64,000 nucleotides of DNA from Agapetus fuscipes (lineage: Eukaryota > Arthropoda > Insecta > Trichoptera > Glossosomatidae). The notes beneath the pieces are model-generated. The model saw only the letters and a list, made by a program, of their open reading frames with translations. It did no database searches and was not told where the DNA came from. Shown here piece by piece: positions 39,436 through 49,105 of the stretch (the stretch's first letter is position 1; the number at the start of each line of letters is the position of its first letter). The DNA lies in contig OX637332.1 in the NCBI GenBank assembly GCA_951799405.1, forward strand, positions 31,348,832 to 31,412,831, in the 5' to 3' direction. The position numbers and the translations under genes were made by a program.

Positions 39436-40204
39436 ATAGTCGAGGGATATTTTGAATGTTCTGACCCCACTGGACTTCGGACATAAGTATTGACGTCTGC
39501 CTGTCCATAAAAGGCGATGCTAGATTCAGTCGTAGATACAACTATAGAGTAGGTATTGTGATGCCCTATGAATTCAAATTTGGAATCAGCGCTTCCGGAA
39601 GCGGTCAAAGCTCGGGAAGCGCTTGTCCGTGGACAAGCGACCGTATCCGGCGAGCATAGAGAAATACACGTACTGCGACACAAGTATTGAAGCTCTGCCT
39701 TCTAACTCAATCTCAAAGTTTTGATAATAATATATGGAAACTAAAACCTTCACTAGAAACGCTTTTTCAGTCTCTTTATATTGTTGGTTTTACTTAGAGA
39801 TTGAGTTTGGATGTTGTGCGCTGTACTTGGGGTCTACATGGTTCGTCTTTGGGATACTGTATATGGAGAAATTTCCAAATACGAGTAGACTCTGTGTCAC
39901 GTCAGCGACGGTTGTCCGCTCAGCTATGCTCACGTCACTCTAGAATGGCCAAACTCGGACCTTGCACTTCGTCGAGCACAATGATGTTTTGAATTTAAAA
40001 TTCTGTTGGTGTTTGTTTGTGTGCGCCTCAAATTTGAAGAATAAAATTTATATTTAGATTAACGATGACTTTAAAAGCAATGGGAACCTTATTTTTTGTA
40101 ACTTTGGTTACATGTCATTTGAGAAAAGGAATTCATTTCTAATATGTGAAGTACAAGGAATAGGTTGATCGCTACATAGTGCATATAAAAAGGTTGTATA
40201 ATGT
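39436..40204. other. No recognised feature
   Basis: Mixed-composition DNA. Overlapping frames of 63-96 codons lack domains. Confidence 0.4.
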
Positions 40205-40336
40205 ATAAGTCAATACGCCTTTAACCCCTGCGACTTTAGCCGAACTTCCCTGTGACGCACAGGTGACATTGGCAAATTGAACCTGTTTTTCAGGTATGGG
40301 TGGTCAGCTTCACACCAATCTATATGCCAAGGAATG
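40205..40336 (-). repeat. T-module 5' half, diverged
   Basis: Keeps GGTATGGGTGGTCAGCTTCA and GGTGACATTGGCAAATTGAA. Its right edge CTATATGCCAAGGAA is the module start. Confidence 0.82.
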
Positions 40337-40439
40337 TTAAAAATTCCAGATCTAACTCATGGGCACACCTCTGACTTTTTTTTATGCATACATACAAAAC
40401 GGGCAAGAGGGATTGAGCATTTTATCAAAAATGATTTTT

Positions 40440-40806
40440 AATGTTGGTTTATTGGCTTGCTACATTTTTTGCATAAGACATTTTTTACTTTTTTTTGTAT
40501 AGATTTATTTTTAAGGTTTTGTTGTTTTCTTATACTTAAATGTTATTTATTACTCGTATTCCTTGATTTATAGGTTGGTATGAGGCTGACCACCCATACT
40601 GTAAAAAATGGTTCACTTTGCCAATGTCACCCCTGTTTCAGGGAATGTCGGCAAGAGTTGCAGGGCTTATGTTCATTTGAGGTTTGGATTTTATTTGTAA
40701 GTACACAATCAGCATTTGTAAGCGCGAACTACACGTGTTTGTTTGTGGGCATACATCTGAGAGCTTTGAATGAATATATCCTTGCAACTTAGATTATAGA
40801 TTATAG
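40440..40806 (+). repeat. RTE-like LINE 3' UTR plus young T-module
   Basis: Begins within the UTR seen at 5885-5970 (TTTGCATAAGACATTTTTTA, GTATAGATTTATTTTTAAGG) and runs through the module to GCAACTTAGATTATAGATTA. The module part is nearly identical to the complement of 31006-31256. Confidence 0.92.
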
Positions 40807-41689
40807 ATACAACGCACTGATAATATTATACTTTGTTATACTTGAAAAATAAATTGCATTCCTCTCAATTGAAATATCTTTTAAATAATTCACAAAAATC
40901 AGAATCACTTATGTAAATACTCAGAGTTTTTGACCCGTTACATTTCGATAATAAAATTTCTAATGCATGACAATCAACTATTTTTACCAAAACAAAAAAA
41001 AATATGGATGAAAAAAACACATTTTTACAGATAAAATAATATGTAAAATTTCGCTTTGCAAATATCGCGCCATTACTATACTTAGTTTATTTATTTTAAG
41101 GCCAGCTCATTTTCCTAACAATGAGGTCCTCACGTGAATTGACATAGACAATATTGTGTCGTCACCAGGCCGAGTTGCCATGGAAAATGCAAACAAATCT
41201 TTTGTTGCTTGATTTTTTATCAGGAGTGAGCAGAGCTCCGAAGAAGTCACCCACAGAGGAGACGAAATATCAGCTGAAAGTCTTCAAGAAGTATCAAGAA
41301 AGAAGAAAAAGAAAAAAGAAGGAAAAACTATGGACCACGGTCAAAACCCGGAACCCAAAAAAATCAAGCATTTGAATCCGGCCGTGAAAGCCTACAACCA
41401 TTTTAAATCTTTTGTTACTTTTTATCTAACAAAATTGAATACAATCAAAAAATACCTTTAAGAAATGAAAATGATTGGAGCATATGAAAAACAGTACAAA
41501 ACAGGGGTTCATTAAATTTTCTTGCTTGCTTGTATTTTGCATAATTGTTCAGTCTATCGCTGACCCTGTTTTGCAAGTCATGGTGAAATTATTATCCTAA
41601 CTCAAAGACGTTCAGTGCCATTCTTAGACATTTTAGTCGTCCGTTGAGCCCACGCTTTGACAAACAATTGATGCCTGGGCTGGAAGTCT
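40807..41689. other. No supported gene
   Basis: A lysine-rich 73-codon frame (41154-41375) has no recognised domain. CACGCTTTGACAAAC (41653) and TAGTCGTCCGTTGAGC recur near 25860-25886, and an inverted partner lies at 42327-42358, suggesting a further undetermined repeat. Confidence 0.4.
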
Positions 41690-41795
41690 CATCCCCTCGG
41701 TCAATCTTACCTACCGAATATTGGTAATATTTGTATCAAGACAAATCAGCTGTACACTTGCAGCCATCTTGGATTGACCGGTCTTCATACAAATG
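41690..41795 (+). repeat. Fragment related to the ~1-kb element
   Basis: CTGGAAGTCTCATCCCCTCG, CTACCGAATATTGGTAATAT, CAGCCATCTTGGATTGACCG and GTCTTCATAC match 32280-32395 with many substitutions. Confidence 0.75.
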
Positions 41796-41825
41796 CATCT
41801 TTAGTTTGTCAAAGCATGGGCTAAA

Positions 41826-42326
41826 AGAAAAAAAAAATCGCAACTAAGCTACACATATAATGTAGCTATGTACTTGCTTGCGTTATCCCCGAAGGGCTCG
41901 CATGTGGCGATTCGGGACATATTTATTTTTACGGGTAAGGAGGCCGGACTCACACCAACCGCTTTCAGTTAAAGTGGGGGTTTCCCAGCTCCCAGGGGCG
42001 CTAGTTCTCATTTCTTGTAAAGGCTGAGTAAACCATGAGATCGAACCCTTGAGTACGGCATGGAATGCAAGCATTCTACCAATTGAGCTATCGACCTTTT
42101 TACGAGCTTGATCGTCGTCGCTACAAAGCGCCAATTCTCAAACAAGACCCAGTTTCTGTAACGTTGGATGGACCTTTGGTGACCGGTCGTTGGTAAAGGT
42201 TTATCAATTTTTCAACCCAGCGAAGAGCAAATTTGAAAATAGAAATGGTATATTTTTTGTGCTCCGCCGGGATTCAAACCCACAACCTTCCATTCAGAGT
42301 CCGAAGTACTGAACCACGGACCGGTC
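41826..42326 (-). repeat. SINE-A/SINE-B dimer, near complete
   Basis: On the minus strand the SINE-A head GACCGGTCCGTGGTTCAGTA and body run to GACGATCAAGCTCGTAAAAA, then GGTCGATAGCTCAATTGGTA starts SINE-B. SINE-B continues to the GTAGCTTAGTTGCGATTTTT end. Part of the SINE-B body around GAGATCGAACCC is rearranged. Confidence 0.88.
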
Positions 42327-43094
42327 AACGGACGACTTAAATGACTAAGAATAGCACCGGTTGAATATAAACCAGATTGACGCCACGCTTAAGAGTCGTT
42401 CTTGCTAACATCTGTTAGGGCTGAATATGCCAGACCCCACTGTGACAGTTTCGCTACAAAATATGTTTGATAAGCTTTGACATATTATTGTAATTAAGGG
42501 ATGTTTATATGAACAGCTCTTAGTGTGCCTTTCTCCTGGTAGAGCTTAATGAATTCCTGCGCGATTTTTATCAATTAAGTTGAATTTAGCAAAATAAAAA
42601 AGACTGTGAATAAAATTACCTTACTGATGGAGTTTACTTTGCTTCTGGTTGATATCGAGTGTACTTCCTGAAACAAACAAATAAATATATTTTTAATTAT
42701 TTGAAGAAGAAAATATTTACTAGAGCAGTTATGTTACGATCAGTCTCATTGGTAGCTTGGTAGTACAAACTTTGGGCTCGTAGCTTGCTGGTGCGTGTGG
42801 AACATTGCTCTGGTATCCATTATGGAAATATTTACCATGTTCGAGCACATGCAAGAATCGCCTCTTTTGTACCTATAAATACGAGTAAATATTCTGTGGG
42901 ACTGACAGAGTCGCTTTGAACATTGTGACGCGACCACCTGAGGCAGAGAGTTAAGAGTGTATAGTACATTGTAAACGATTTTGTGAAAAATAAATCTTGG
43001 GAGATAAATTTAAATCGCAATTTAATTAAAAGAACCCTAGTTTAAACATAACAATATTGAAAACAAATATTTTCACAAGAAATAATTCATCAAT
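42327..43094. other. Unassigned; weak LTR-like signals
   Basis: CCTATAAATACGAGTAAATA (42870) and GTGAAAAATAAATCTTGGG (42981) have the spacing of an LTR promoter and poly(A) signal, but no TG...CA borders or second copy are evident. Confidence 0.35.
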
Positions 43095-43225
43095 GACCAG
43101 TCACAAATAATCATCAAGCCTTACTGTAACTGGGTCTTGTTTGAAAAATAGACGCGGAGTAGCTGGTCTATTTGCTAGACTTACGACCAAGCTTGCGAAC
43201 GGCTCCTGAGGTGTGATTCACTTTG
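43095..43225 (+). repeat. SINE-A, 5'-truncated, CR1-type tail
   Basis: CAGTCACAAATAATCATCAA, CTGGGTCTTGTTTGAAAAAT, ACGACCAAGCTTGCGAACGG and TCCTGAGGTGTGATTCAC. A ~20-bp duplication lies around TAGCTGGTCTATTTGCTAG. Confidence 0.75.
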
Positions 43226-43269
43226 CATTCTAGAAATGGTAGAGTTGTCAAAACAAAATAACCACCAAT

Positions 43270-43665
43270 ATATATTATATTTGGTTGATTTTTTTTGAAG
43301 TGCCGTTTTAACTACAATTTAGCCACAAGGGCCCTTTATTCCGGGTTATTCCTTGAATTATAGGTTGGTATGCGGCTGACCACCCATGCTGTAAAAATGG
43401 TTCACTTTGCCAATGTCACCCCTGTCTCAGGGAAAAAACGGCAAGAGTTGCAGGGTGTATGTCCATTTGAGATTTGGTTTTTATGTTGTAGGTTCACATG
43501 CGGCATGTGCAAGCGCGAACTTGTACGTGTCTGATTGTGAAAATGCATGTAATGTGAATCTCCAATGCAACATATCTTTGCAACTTAGATTAGATTAGAT
43601 GACTTTTCAAACAGGTGCGTCTTCAGCTTCCTCCTGAAGCTTGCCCTGGCCTTTTCAGATCAACT
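43270..43665 (-). repeat. CR1-like LINE 3' end, split by a T-module
   Basis: On the minus strand 43660-43600 encodes KARASFRRKLKTHLFEKS, the CR1/Rex C-terminal helix region. The continuation beyond the inserted T-module is GGGCCCTTGTGGCTAAATTG, AAAACGGCACTTCAAAAAAA and ATCAACC (43335-43270), matching the conserved LINE tail. Confidence 0.7.
43350..43598 (+). repeat. T-module inserted in a CR1-like LINE tail
   Basis: Starts ATTCCTTGAATTATAGG and ends TTTGCAACTTAGATTAGATT. Confidence 0.9.
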
Positions 43666-44134
43666 GCCATCTATGTCAATCTTTACATATAACATTGATA
43701 AGGGTGTGATAACATCGAAAGTGCTCGAGGAATTAAATCAACTCGCAAAGAAAAACTTTGTATTTTATTTTTGCATTATTATTAACATACTTCTTTAAAA
43801 TACATATACTTGTCATAATGAAGCAAAGGAAAAAGTACCGGCTGATAGTAATAATGATAACGTCTTCTTCCTAACATGAAGTTGTCCAAGTTTGTAAGAA
43901 GAAAGGTATTGAGAGTCTTGAATGAACAAAATGAAAAGAAGGAAATAAAACAGGAGCCTCGCTATTCATAGTCGCGTCGGTCGTGGACTAAGCTCTCTCT
44001 AACTTGTTCACCGAAAACTGCAAATGTACCACGTATTTTTAGTTTTGGACATGATAAATTAAAAGTCTGAATTTCAAAATATAATATTATTCGCATGTGG
44101 CGAATGGAACCTACTAAAAATGATTTTTAAGGGT
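43666..44134. other. No recognised feature
   Basis: No frame above 60 codons and no repeat partner. Confidence 0.45.
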
Positions 44135-44440
44135 ATATCTGTTCACACAGTGAAAGTCCATTGTATTTTTTAAAATTCAATTGGAAAAACAAAGTTTTAA
44201 TTCACTTTTTAATAACAATAACAACATTGTGTTAAACAATTAACAATTGTGTTCCTGAAGATGCCTTATTAAGCGAAAACGTTTGAGCAAAAAAAAAAAA
44301 AGTGAATTAAAACTTTAATTTTTTAAAAATTCAAATCGATAAAACATAGTTTTAATTCACTTATTTGTTTCTTTTTTTGTGCTCAAACATTTTCGCTTAA
44401 TAAGGCATCTTCAGGAGCAGAATCTATCTATCTAATCTAA
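44135..44440. repeat. Foldback of the GAAGATG-hairpin family
   Basis: Plus-strand CCTGAAGATGCCTTATTAAG, CGAAAACGTTTGAGC (44254-44288) is followed, inverted, by GCTCAAACATTTTCGCTTAA, TAAGGCATCTTCAGGAGCAG (about 44380-44420). AGTGAAAGTCCATTGTATTT at 44151 and AATTCACTTTTTAATAAC outside match the family at 13636. Confidence 0.85.
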
Positions 44441-45004
44441 ATATAAAATTAAAACTTTGTTTTCCAATTCAATTTTTACTAAGAATGACCTTTAAAGAAA
44501 AATAAAAAGGTTGCAGGATCTTAGTCTGCGCTCGATTCTGAATAGCAGTGGCAGGGTATTATTATGTAGTGACGTTGTTTATAGGGGATCCTTGATATTG
44601 ATCGTGTCTATTGTCCCGAAGTAAAAGTTGTACCCGAAGTCCGGAGCGCCTTGTTCTACGGGTCAACTGCGCGAGGGACGATTAAAAGCGGCAGCTAAGA
44701 ATATTTAAGCCCGGGGCGGCAGTTAAAGTTGGCCGGTCTCTAATCACAGGAGACTTCTGTCTCATCATAAAACACTTCACCAGAAGTTGGATGAAATACT
44801 GCACTTATCGGTTGTTTAGCGTAATAAAGAAGATTGTGAATACTATGATAGGTTGGTGTTGAAGGAATAAACTTTGTCCTTGTATGACTATGTTTGAATG
44901 AGATATGGCCGTTTTGAGTCCCTAGAGTAACTGTTTATGAAATGTTTCAGCGGAAACTTTGTAGAAATTCATTAAAAACATGTATTATTTCGGGGAAAAA
45001 GTTA
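44441..45004. other. Unassigned; possible LTR-like and mariner-end sequence
   Basis: ATTTAAGCCCGGGGCGGCAG (44702) and GTAATAAAGAAGATTGTG (44820) are promoter-like and poly(A)-like, without proof of an LTR. 44930-45004 probably holds the 3' end of the mariner element, since it continues from the transposase stop (AATAATACATGTTTTTAATG on the minus strand). Confidence 0.4.
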
Positions 45005-45432
45005 AAGTACATATGTGTCATTTTGTTCGTAGACTATCTGTCATCTTGTAGGTAGAAACATGATCCCGTTGCTGAAGAAATTTTGAGACTTCTGATCAAA
45101 AAAACGCAACAAGTAGTTTTGGCAGTTCTCTTTTGATGTTAACCTGACACTGCCTAAAAAATCTGAAGAGACCGAAACAGGTGGAAATCGGAAGGTGCAA
45201 GGTCAGGACTATATGGTGGATGCATTAACATCTCCTTAATTTTTGCTGAGTAGCTGAAGATGTATGTGGTCTAGCGTTATCATGATGAAAGACCACACCC
45301 TTTCTATTGATCGATTCCGGCAGCTTTCTCTCAACTTCTTGTTTAAATGTCATCAGTTGTTGGCAGTAGAGATCCGAATTGATGGTTCTGCTTGGTGGTA
45401 CAAGCTCATAATAAACAATGCCCTTCCAATCC
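45005..45432 (-). pseudogene. Mariner transposase C-terminal half
   Basis: The minus-strand reading is DWKGIVYYELVPPSRTINSD, LYCQQLMTFKQEVERKLPES, INRKGVVFHHDNARPHTSSA and TQQKLR. A small deletion then shifts the frame, and it continues EMLMHPPYSPDLAPSDFHLF and RSLQIF. HHDNARPH has the second catalytic Asp, and YSPDLAPSD has the third at mariner spacing (D34D). Further shifted sequence keeps FFDQKSQNFFSNGIMFLP and QIVYEQNDTYVL. The usual W of 'RWQ' is a stop. The N-terminal DNA-binding half is missing, cut where a SINE-B lies (45470-45583). It is clearly inactive. Confidence 0.9.
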
Positions 45433-45469
45433 CGCTATATACAAATTGGCCAATTATGATTTATTATTT

Positions 45470-45583
45470 AAAATCCGAGACGGGAAATCATTTCTGACAC
45501 CGACGCGACGGTGGGATTCGAACCCGAGCTCTCGGCATGGAATGCAAGCACTCTACCAACTGAGCTATCGACCAGACAGCTAT
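45470..45583 (-). repeat. SINE-B, head plus ~30 bp of body
   Basis: On the minus strand GGTCGATAGCTCAGTTGGTA, AGAGTGCTTGCATTCCATGC, GGGTTCGAATCCCACCGTCG and GAAATGATTTCCCGTCTCGG. The body is cut off next to the mariner remnant. Confidence 0.88.
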
Positions 45584-45634
45584 GACACTTGGGAATATTG
45601 AAAATGCACATATTTCGTTTACATTACAAAGCAC

Positions 45635-46619
45635 TTTTTTCTACTCCCATTTGGTAATTTACTAATTACAAAACGGCTAACGCAATCACAATGCCATACA
45701 TTTCTACACCCGTTGCATAATGTTACATTATGCAACCGGTAACCGTGTTAAAATGAACATGTGCGCATGCGCATTGTCAGAATTGGAACCATTTTTTAAT
45801 TTCAAATGTCAACCTTGTATGGGGGTATGAAGACCTGTCAATCCAAGATGGCCGCAAGCGATCAGCTGATTAGGCTTCATACAATATTAGTGATATTCGG
45901 TAGGTAGGAATTACCGTGGTGATGAGACTTTCAGCCCTGTTCAGATGAAAATAAATAAGTATATTTTATGTGTAGAGTCAAATAAAAATTGTTAATAGTG
46001 CTAAAATTTATCGAATTTATTTATCGGATTGCTCCAAATAAAGCTTTCCTTTTTTCAATGGAAAATAAAAGACTTGAAAGGAAAACAATACAAAAAATTT
46101 CACCGCAAAAAATAAACAAACTCAAAAAGTTACTTGGTTAATAGGTGAGTATGAGGTTGATCACCTATGCTGTACAAATTTGGTTCACCTGCCAATACAA
46201 CTGCAGGGCATATGTTTATTTGAGTTTTGGGTTTGAATGTTTAAGCTTATATGCAGGATGTAAAAGCGCGACCTTATACATATGTGTCGGCTTGTGGGCA
46301 TGAATTCAATATGAAACCTAAATATAATTTATTTTTACAACTTAGGTTAGATTAGATAATCGAAGGGAATGATAAATCACACGTTTTGACAAAGGTAAGG
46401 TTTTAATTACTTCAAATGGACGAGTACATTATAATGACTATTATTCACTATTTTGTTAATTCTCTCATGGTCGTAGAAAAAGTATTGTATGCCACTGCAC
46501 GTAATTAGTCTTTGTAACACTCGTGCTTTCTATTGTGCCATTCGGCTGCGCCTCATGGCACAAACTAGCACTCGTGTTAAAAAGACTATCATTACTTGGC
46601 AGTGGCATAAATAACTATT
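45635..46619 (-). mobile_element. ~1-kb palindrome-ended element, copy 2
   Basis: Inverted homologue of 31616-32579, about 14 kb away, with the same termini, the same internal hairpins and the same decayed T-module. Divergence is modest: CGCAACGGGT against TGCAACCGGT in the palindrome, plus a few small indels. Confidence 0.85.
46128..46362 (+). repeat. Decayed T-module inside copy 2 of the ~1-kb element
   Basis: AATAGGTGAGTATGAGGTTG to ACTTAGGTTAGATTAGATAA. It is better preserved at its 3' end than the partner at 31893-32085. Confidence 0.82.
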
Positions 46620-47202
46620 AGTTTTGCTAGTTTCAGTGGCTTTCATATTTCAATACGAGAACACATGTTTAATTGCCAAAACGGCAAACATACGAGTCGG
46701 CAGAAATTATTGCAGTCTGCAGCAAAGGAGTTGTGCAAAAAGTGAGACTCCGCCCATCTGACTTTTAGTCCAGTGGGTAGAGGAATCGCAACGCTTGTAA
46801 TTCTCTCTATTAGAGGTTCTTGAGGCGAGTGCAATGGGAATACCGCTCTCTCCCATACTAATGGTCCCTAAGATTAATGAGCCTCGTTCTCGTATATAAG
46901 TACGGCTTTGTTGTACGTTGCAATGCGCTTACAAGAGAATCCGTCGCATTTTCGGAATGATATTAAGACAAATTATAGCGCCATTAAATAGACTATGTGC
47001 TTTGAAACGATTAACGTTATGCACTCGTAATCGAAAGGGCGTGAGATACATTCACAGTAGAGCACAACAAATACTATTTTATTTTAAATATAAGCTCTGT
47101 GCTGGGCTGTCAAATTAATACGGATTTACCAAAGATCGGTCACTAAGTTTCTGAAAATTCCGTGAATTTTTACATAAAAATATATGATGTTTCAGGATTC
47201 TA
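46620..47202. other. No recognised feature
   Basis: Single-copy-looking sequence with frames below 70 codons. TATATAAGTACGGC at 46894 resembles a core promoter, but nothing downstream supports a transcript. Confidence 0.4.
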
Positions 47203-47768
47203 GACCGGTCCGTAGTCGAGTGGTAACATTTTGGACTCGTAAATGGGAGGTTGTGGGCTTAAATCATGGCGGAGCACATAAAATATACCATTTATATTTT
47301 CAAATTTGCTCTTCGCTGGGTTGAAAAATTTATTTACCTTTGCCAAAGATCGGACACGAAAGGTCCATGCAACCTTACAGCAACCGGGTCTTGCTTGAGA
47401 ATTGGTGTTTTGTAGCGACGACCAAGCTCGTAAAAAGTCCGGTCGATAGATCAGTTGGTAAAAAGCTTACATTCCATGCCGAGAGCAAGGGTTCGATCGC
47501 CACCGAAGGTGCAGAAATGATTTCCCCCGTTTTGTTGTCTATTTCAAACCCAAAATAAATAGCTGCAAGGTGTACTCAGCCTTCACAAGAAATGAGAACC
47601 GCCCCCCCGCGAGCTGGAAAACCCCCACTTAAACTGAAAGTGGTTGGTGTGAGGCCGGCCCCCTTACCCGTACAAATAAATAGATCCCGAATCGCCACAT
47701 ACGACCCTTACGGGGATAACGCAGGTAAGAAGTTAGACTATATGTGTATCTTGGTTGCGTTTTTTTTC
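47203..47768 (+). repeat. SINE-A/SINE-B dimer, best preserved
   Basis: SINE-A (GACCGGTCCGTAGTCGAGTG, body to GACGACCAAGCTCGTAAAAA) is joined by GTCC to GGTCGATAGATCAGTTGGTA. The whole SINE-B follows: GGGTTCGATCGCCACCGAAG, ACTCAGCCTTCACAAGAAAT, ACGGGGATAACGCAGGTAAG, TGTGTATCTTGGTTGCG and a T-run. Two pairs of pol III boxes occur in one ~565-bp unit. Confidence 0.9.
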
Positions 47769-48112
47769 AACCATAAATAATAATAGCCGTATATTGAAGC
47801 TCTCATTTTTATTTGAGGTCACATTTAAGTGAGCGGAGCAAATGTGATCGCTTTAGGTTTTTAATTGATTTCTCGATCCAGTTATGGGTCAAGACTTGAC
47901 CCAATTAAATAAAACCGAGCAGAGCATAAAAGTCAATGGATCAAAGGTAATGCATTTATCAAAATATAATCATGTTTATGTGTGTGTGTGTGTAAGTACT
48001 TGTATTGAAAAAATGCATTTTATTAATGAGACAAAAAAAAAACGATTTCTCTCCAATGTTGGGGGCCAAGGTTTCTGTAAAGCCGCCTCCATTTCTTCTG
48101 ATCCTTGAGGGT
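47769..48112. other. No recognised feature; short (TG)n
   Basis: A (TG)n run at 47979-47992. No gene. Confidence 0.5.
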
Positions 48113-48177
48113 TGTCACTTTCTATAGCTATCATCAAGCTCGCAGAGGGTTCTTGAGGTTTTATTCACACACAAACA
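48113..48177 (+). repeat. SINE-A tail fragment
   Basis: GCTATCATCAAGCTCGCAGA, GGGTTCTTGAGGTTTTATTC and ACACACAAACAG. It runs directly into the complement of the SINE-B 3' end. Confidence 0.75.
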
Positions 48178-48470
48178 GAAACGCAACTAAGCTTCACATA
48201 TAGTGTAACTTCTTGCCTCGTTATCCCCGAAGGGTTCCGCATGTGGCGTTTGGAACCTATTTATTTTTACAGGTAAGGGGCCGGTCTTACGCAAACTAAT
48301 TCAGTTGAAGTGGGGGTTTCCCAGCTCCCGTAGAGGATGGTACTCATTTAATGTGAAGGCTGAGTAAAACTTGCCGGTATTTTATTTTGAGGTTTGAAAA
48401 CAACACCGAAACGGGAATTCACGACATGGAATGCAAGCACTCAACTAACTGAGCCATTGACCGGAGCGCT
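48178..48470 (-). repeat. SINE-B, head damaged
   Basis: On the minus strand CCGGTCAATGGCTCAGTTAG, AGTGCTTGCATTCCATGTCG, a deletion across box B, then GTTTTCAAACCTCAAAATAA, CTCAGCCTTCACATTAAATG and the CGCAACT end. Upstream of the head lies AATATTAGGCTGATTTATTT, the CR1-type tail end of another SINE-A, as at 26107-26130. Confidence 0.85.
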
Positions 48471-48506
48471 TCCAAATAAATCAGCCTAATATTATTATTA
48501 TTGTTA

Positions 48507-48860
48507 TGTGAATAGTATATGCAATATAGATATTAATATAGGTATAGGTATTAGTTATAGCTGATAGGAATTCTGTATAATATTTGTGGGTAGGATTAAT
48601 GATTGTTAAGTACACAGAAAACTCTTGTCATAATTATGTGCTTCGAGAAGCTTCTGGCAAAATTCCCCTTTAGAAGCTTCTATCACTGGGCTTTAAAAAG
48701 CCGCAAACAGCTTGCAGGAGTAGAGTTCTCTTGCAACCTTATACCTGTGAAGACTAACAGCATAGGTGAACACAAACCATCTGTGAAATAAATAAATGTA
48801 AAAGTGTAAAAATAAATCTAACAGGAAAATAAATGTCCTAAAAAAAGACCAGTGTTTAAT
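48507..48860 (+). mobile_element. Solo-LTR-like sequence 2
   Basis: TGTTATGTGAATAGTAT at the left, TAGGAATTCTGTATAATATT and TGTGGGTAGGATTA, GGGCTTTAAAAAGCCGCAAA as the promoter-like part, AATAAATAAATG, and AAGACCAGTGTTTAATTTT at the right. It is collinear with 21310-21790 despite low identity. Confidence 0.5.
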
Positions 48861-48873
48861 TTTGAGACTAATC

Positions 48874-49105
48874 TAAATCTTAATCTAAATCTAAGCTGCA
48901 AAGATATGTATCATTTGAGATTCATATTAAATGCATTCCCACAAGCAGACATGCATAATTTCGCGCTTACACATGACGCATGTGGACCTACAATATAAAA
49001 AACCTAATCTCAAATGAACATAAGCCCTGCAACTTTTGCCGACCTTCCCTGAAGCAGGGGTGACATTGGCAAAGTGAACCATTTTTTACAGTATGGGTGG
49101 TAATA
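48874..49105 (-). repeat. T-module, AGATTT-tailed, 5'-truncated
   Basis: Tail TTAATCTAAATCTAAGCTGC at the left. The right edge stops at ACAGTATGGGTGGT, about 25 bp short of the usual module start. Confidence 0.88.

Noticed and set aside
41154..41375. Lysine-rich 73-codon frame as a gene
   Set aside because: Composition bias alone explains the lack of stops. No homology is recognisable and there is no splice context.
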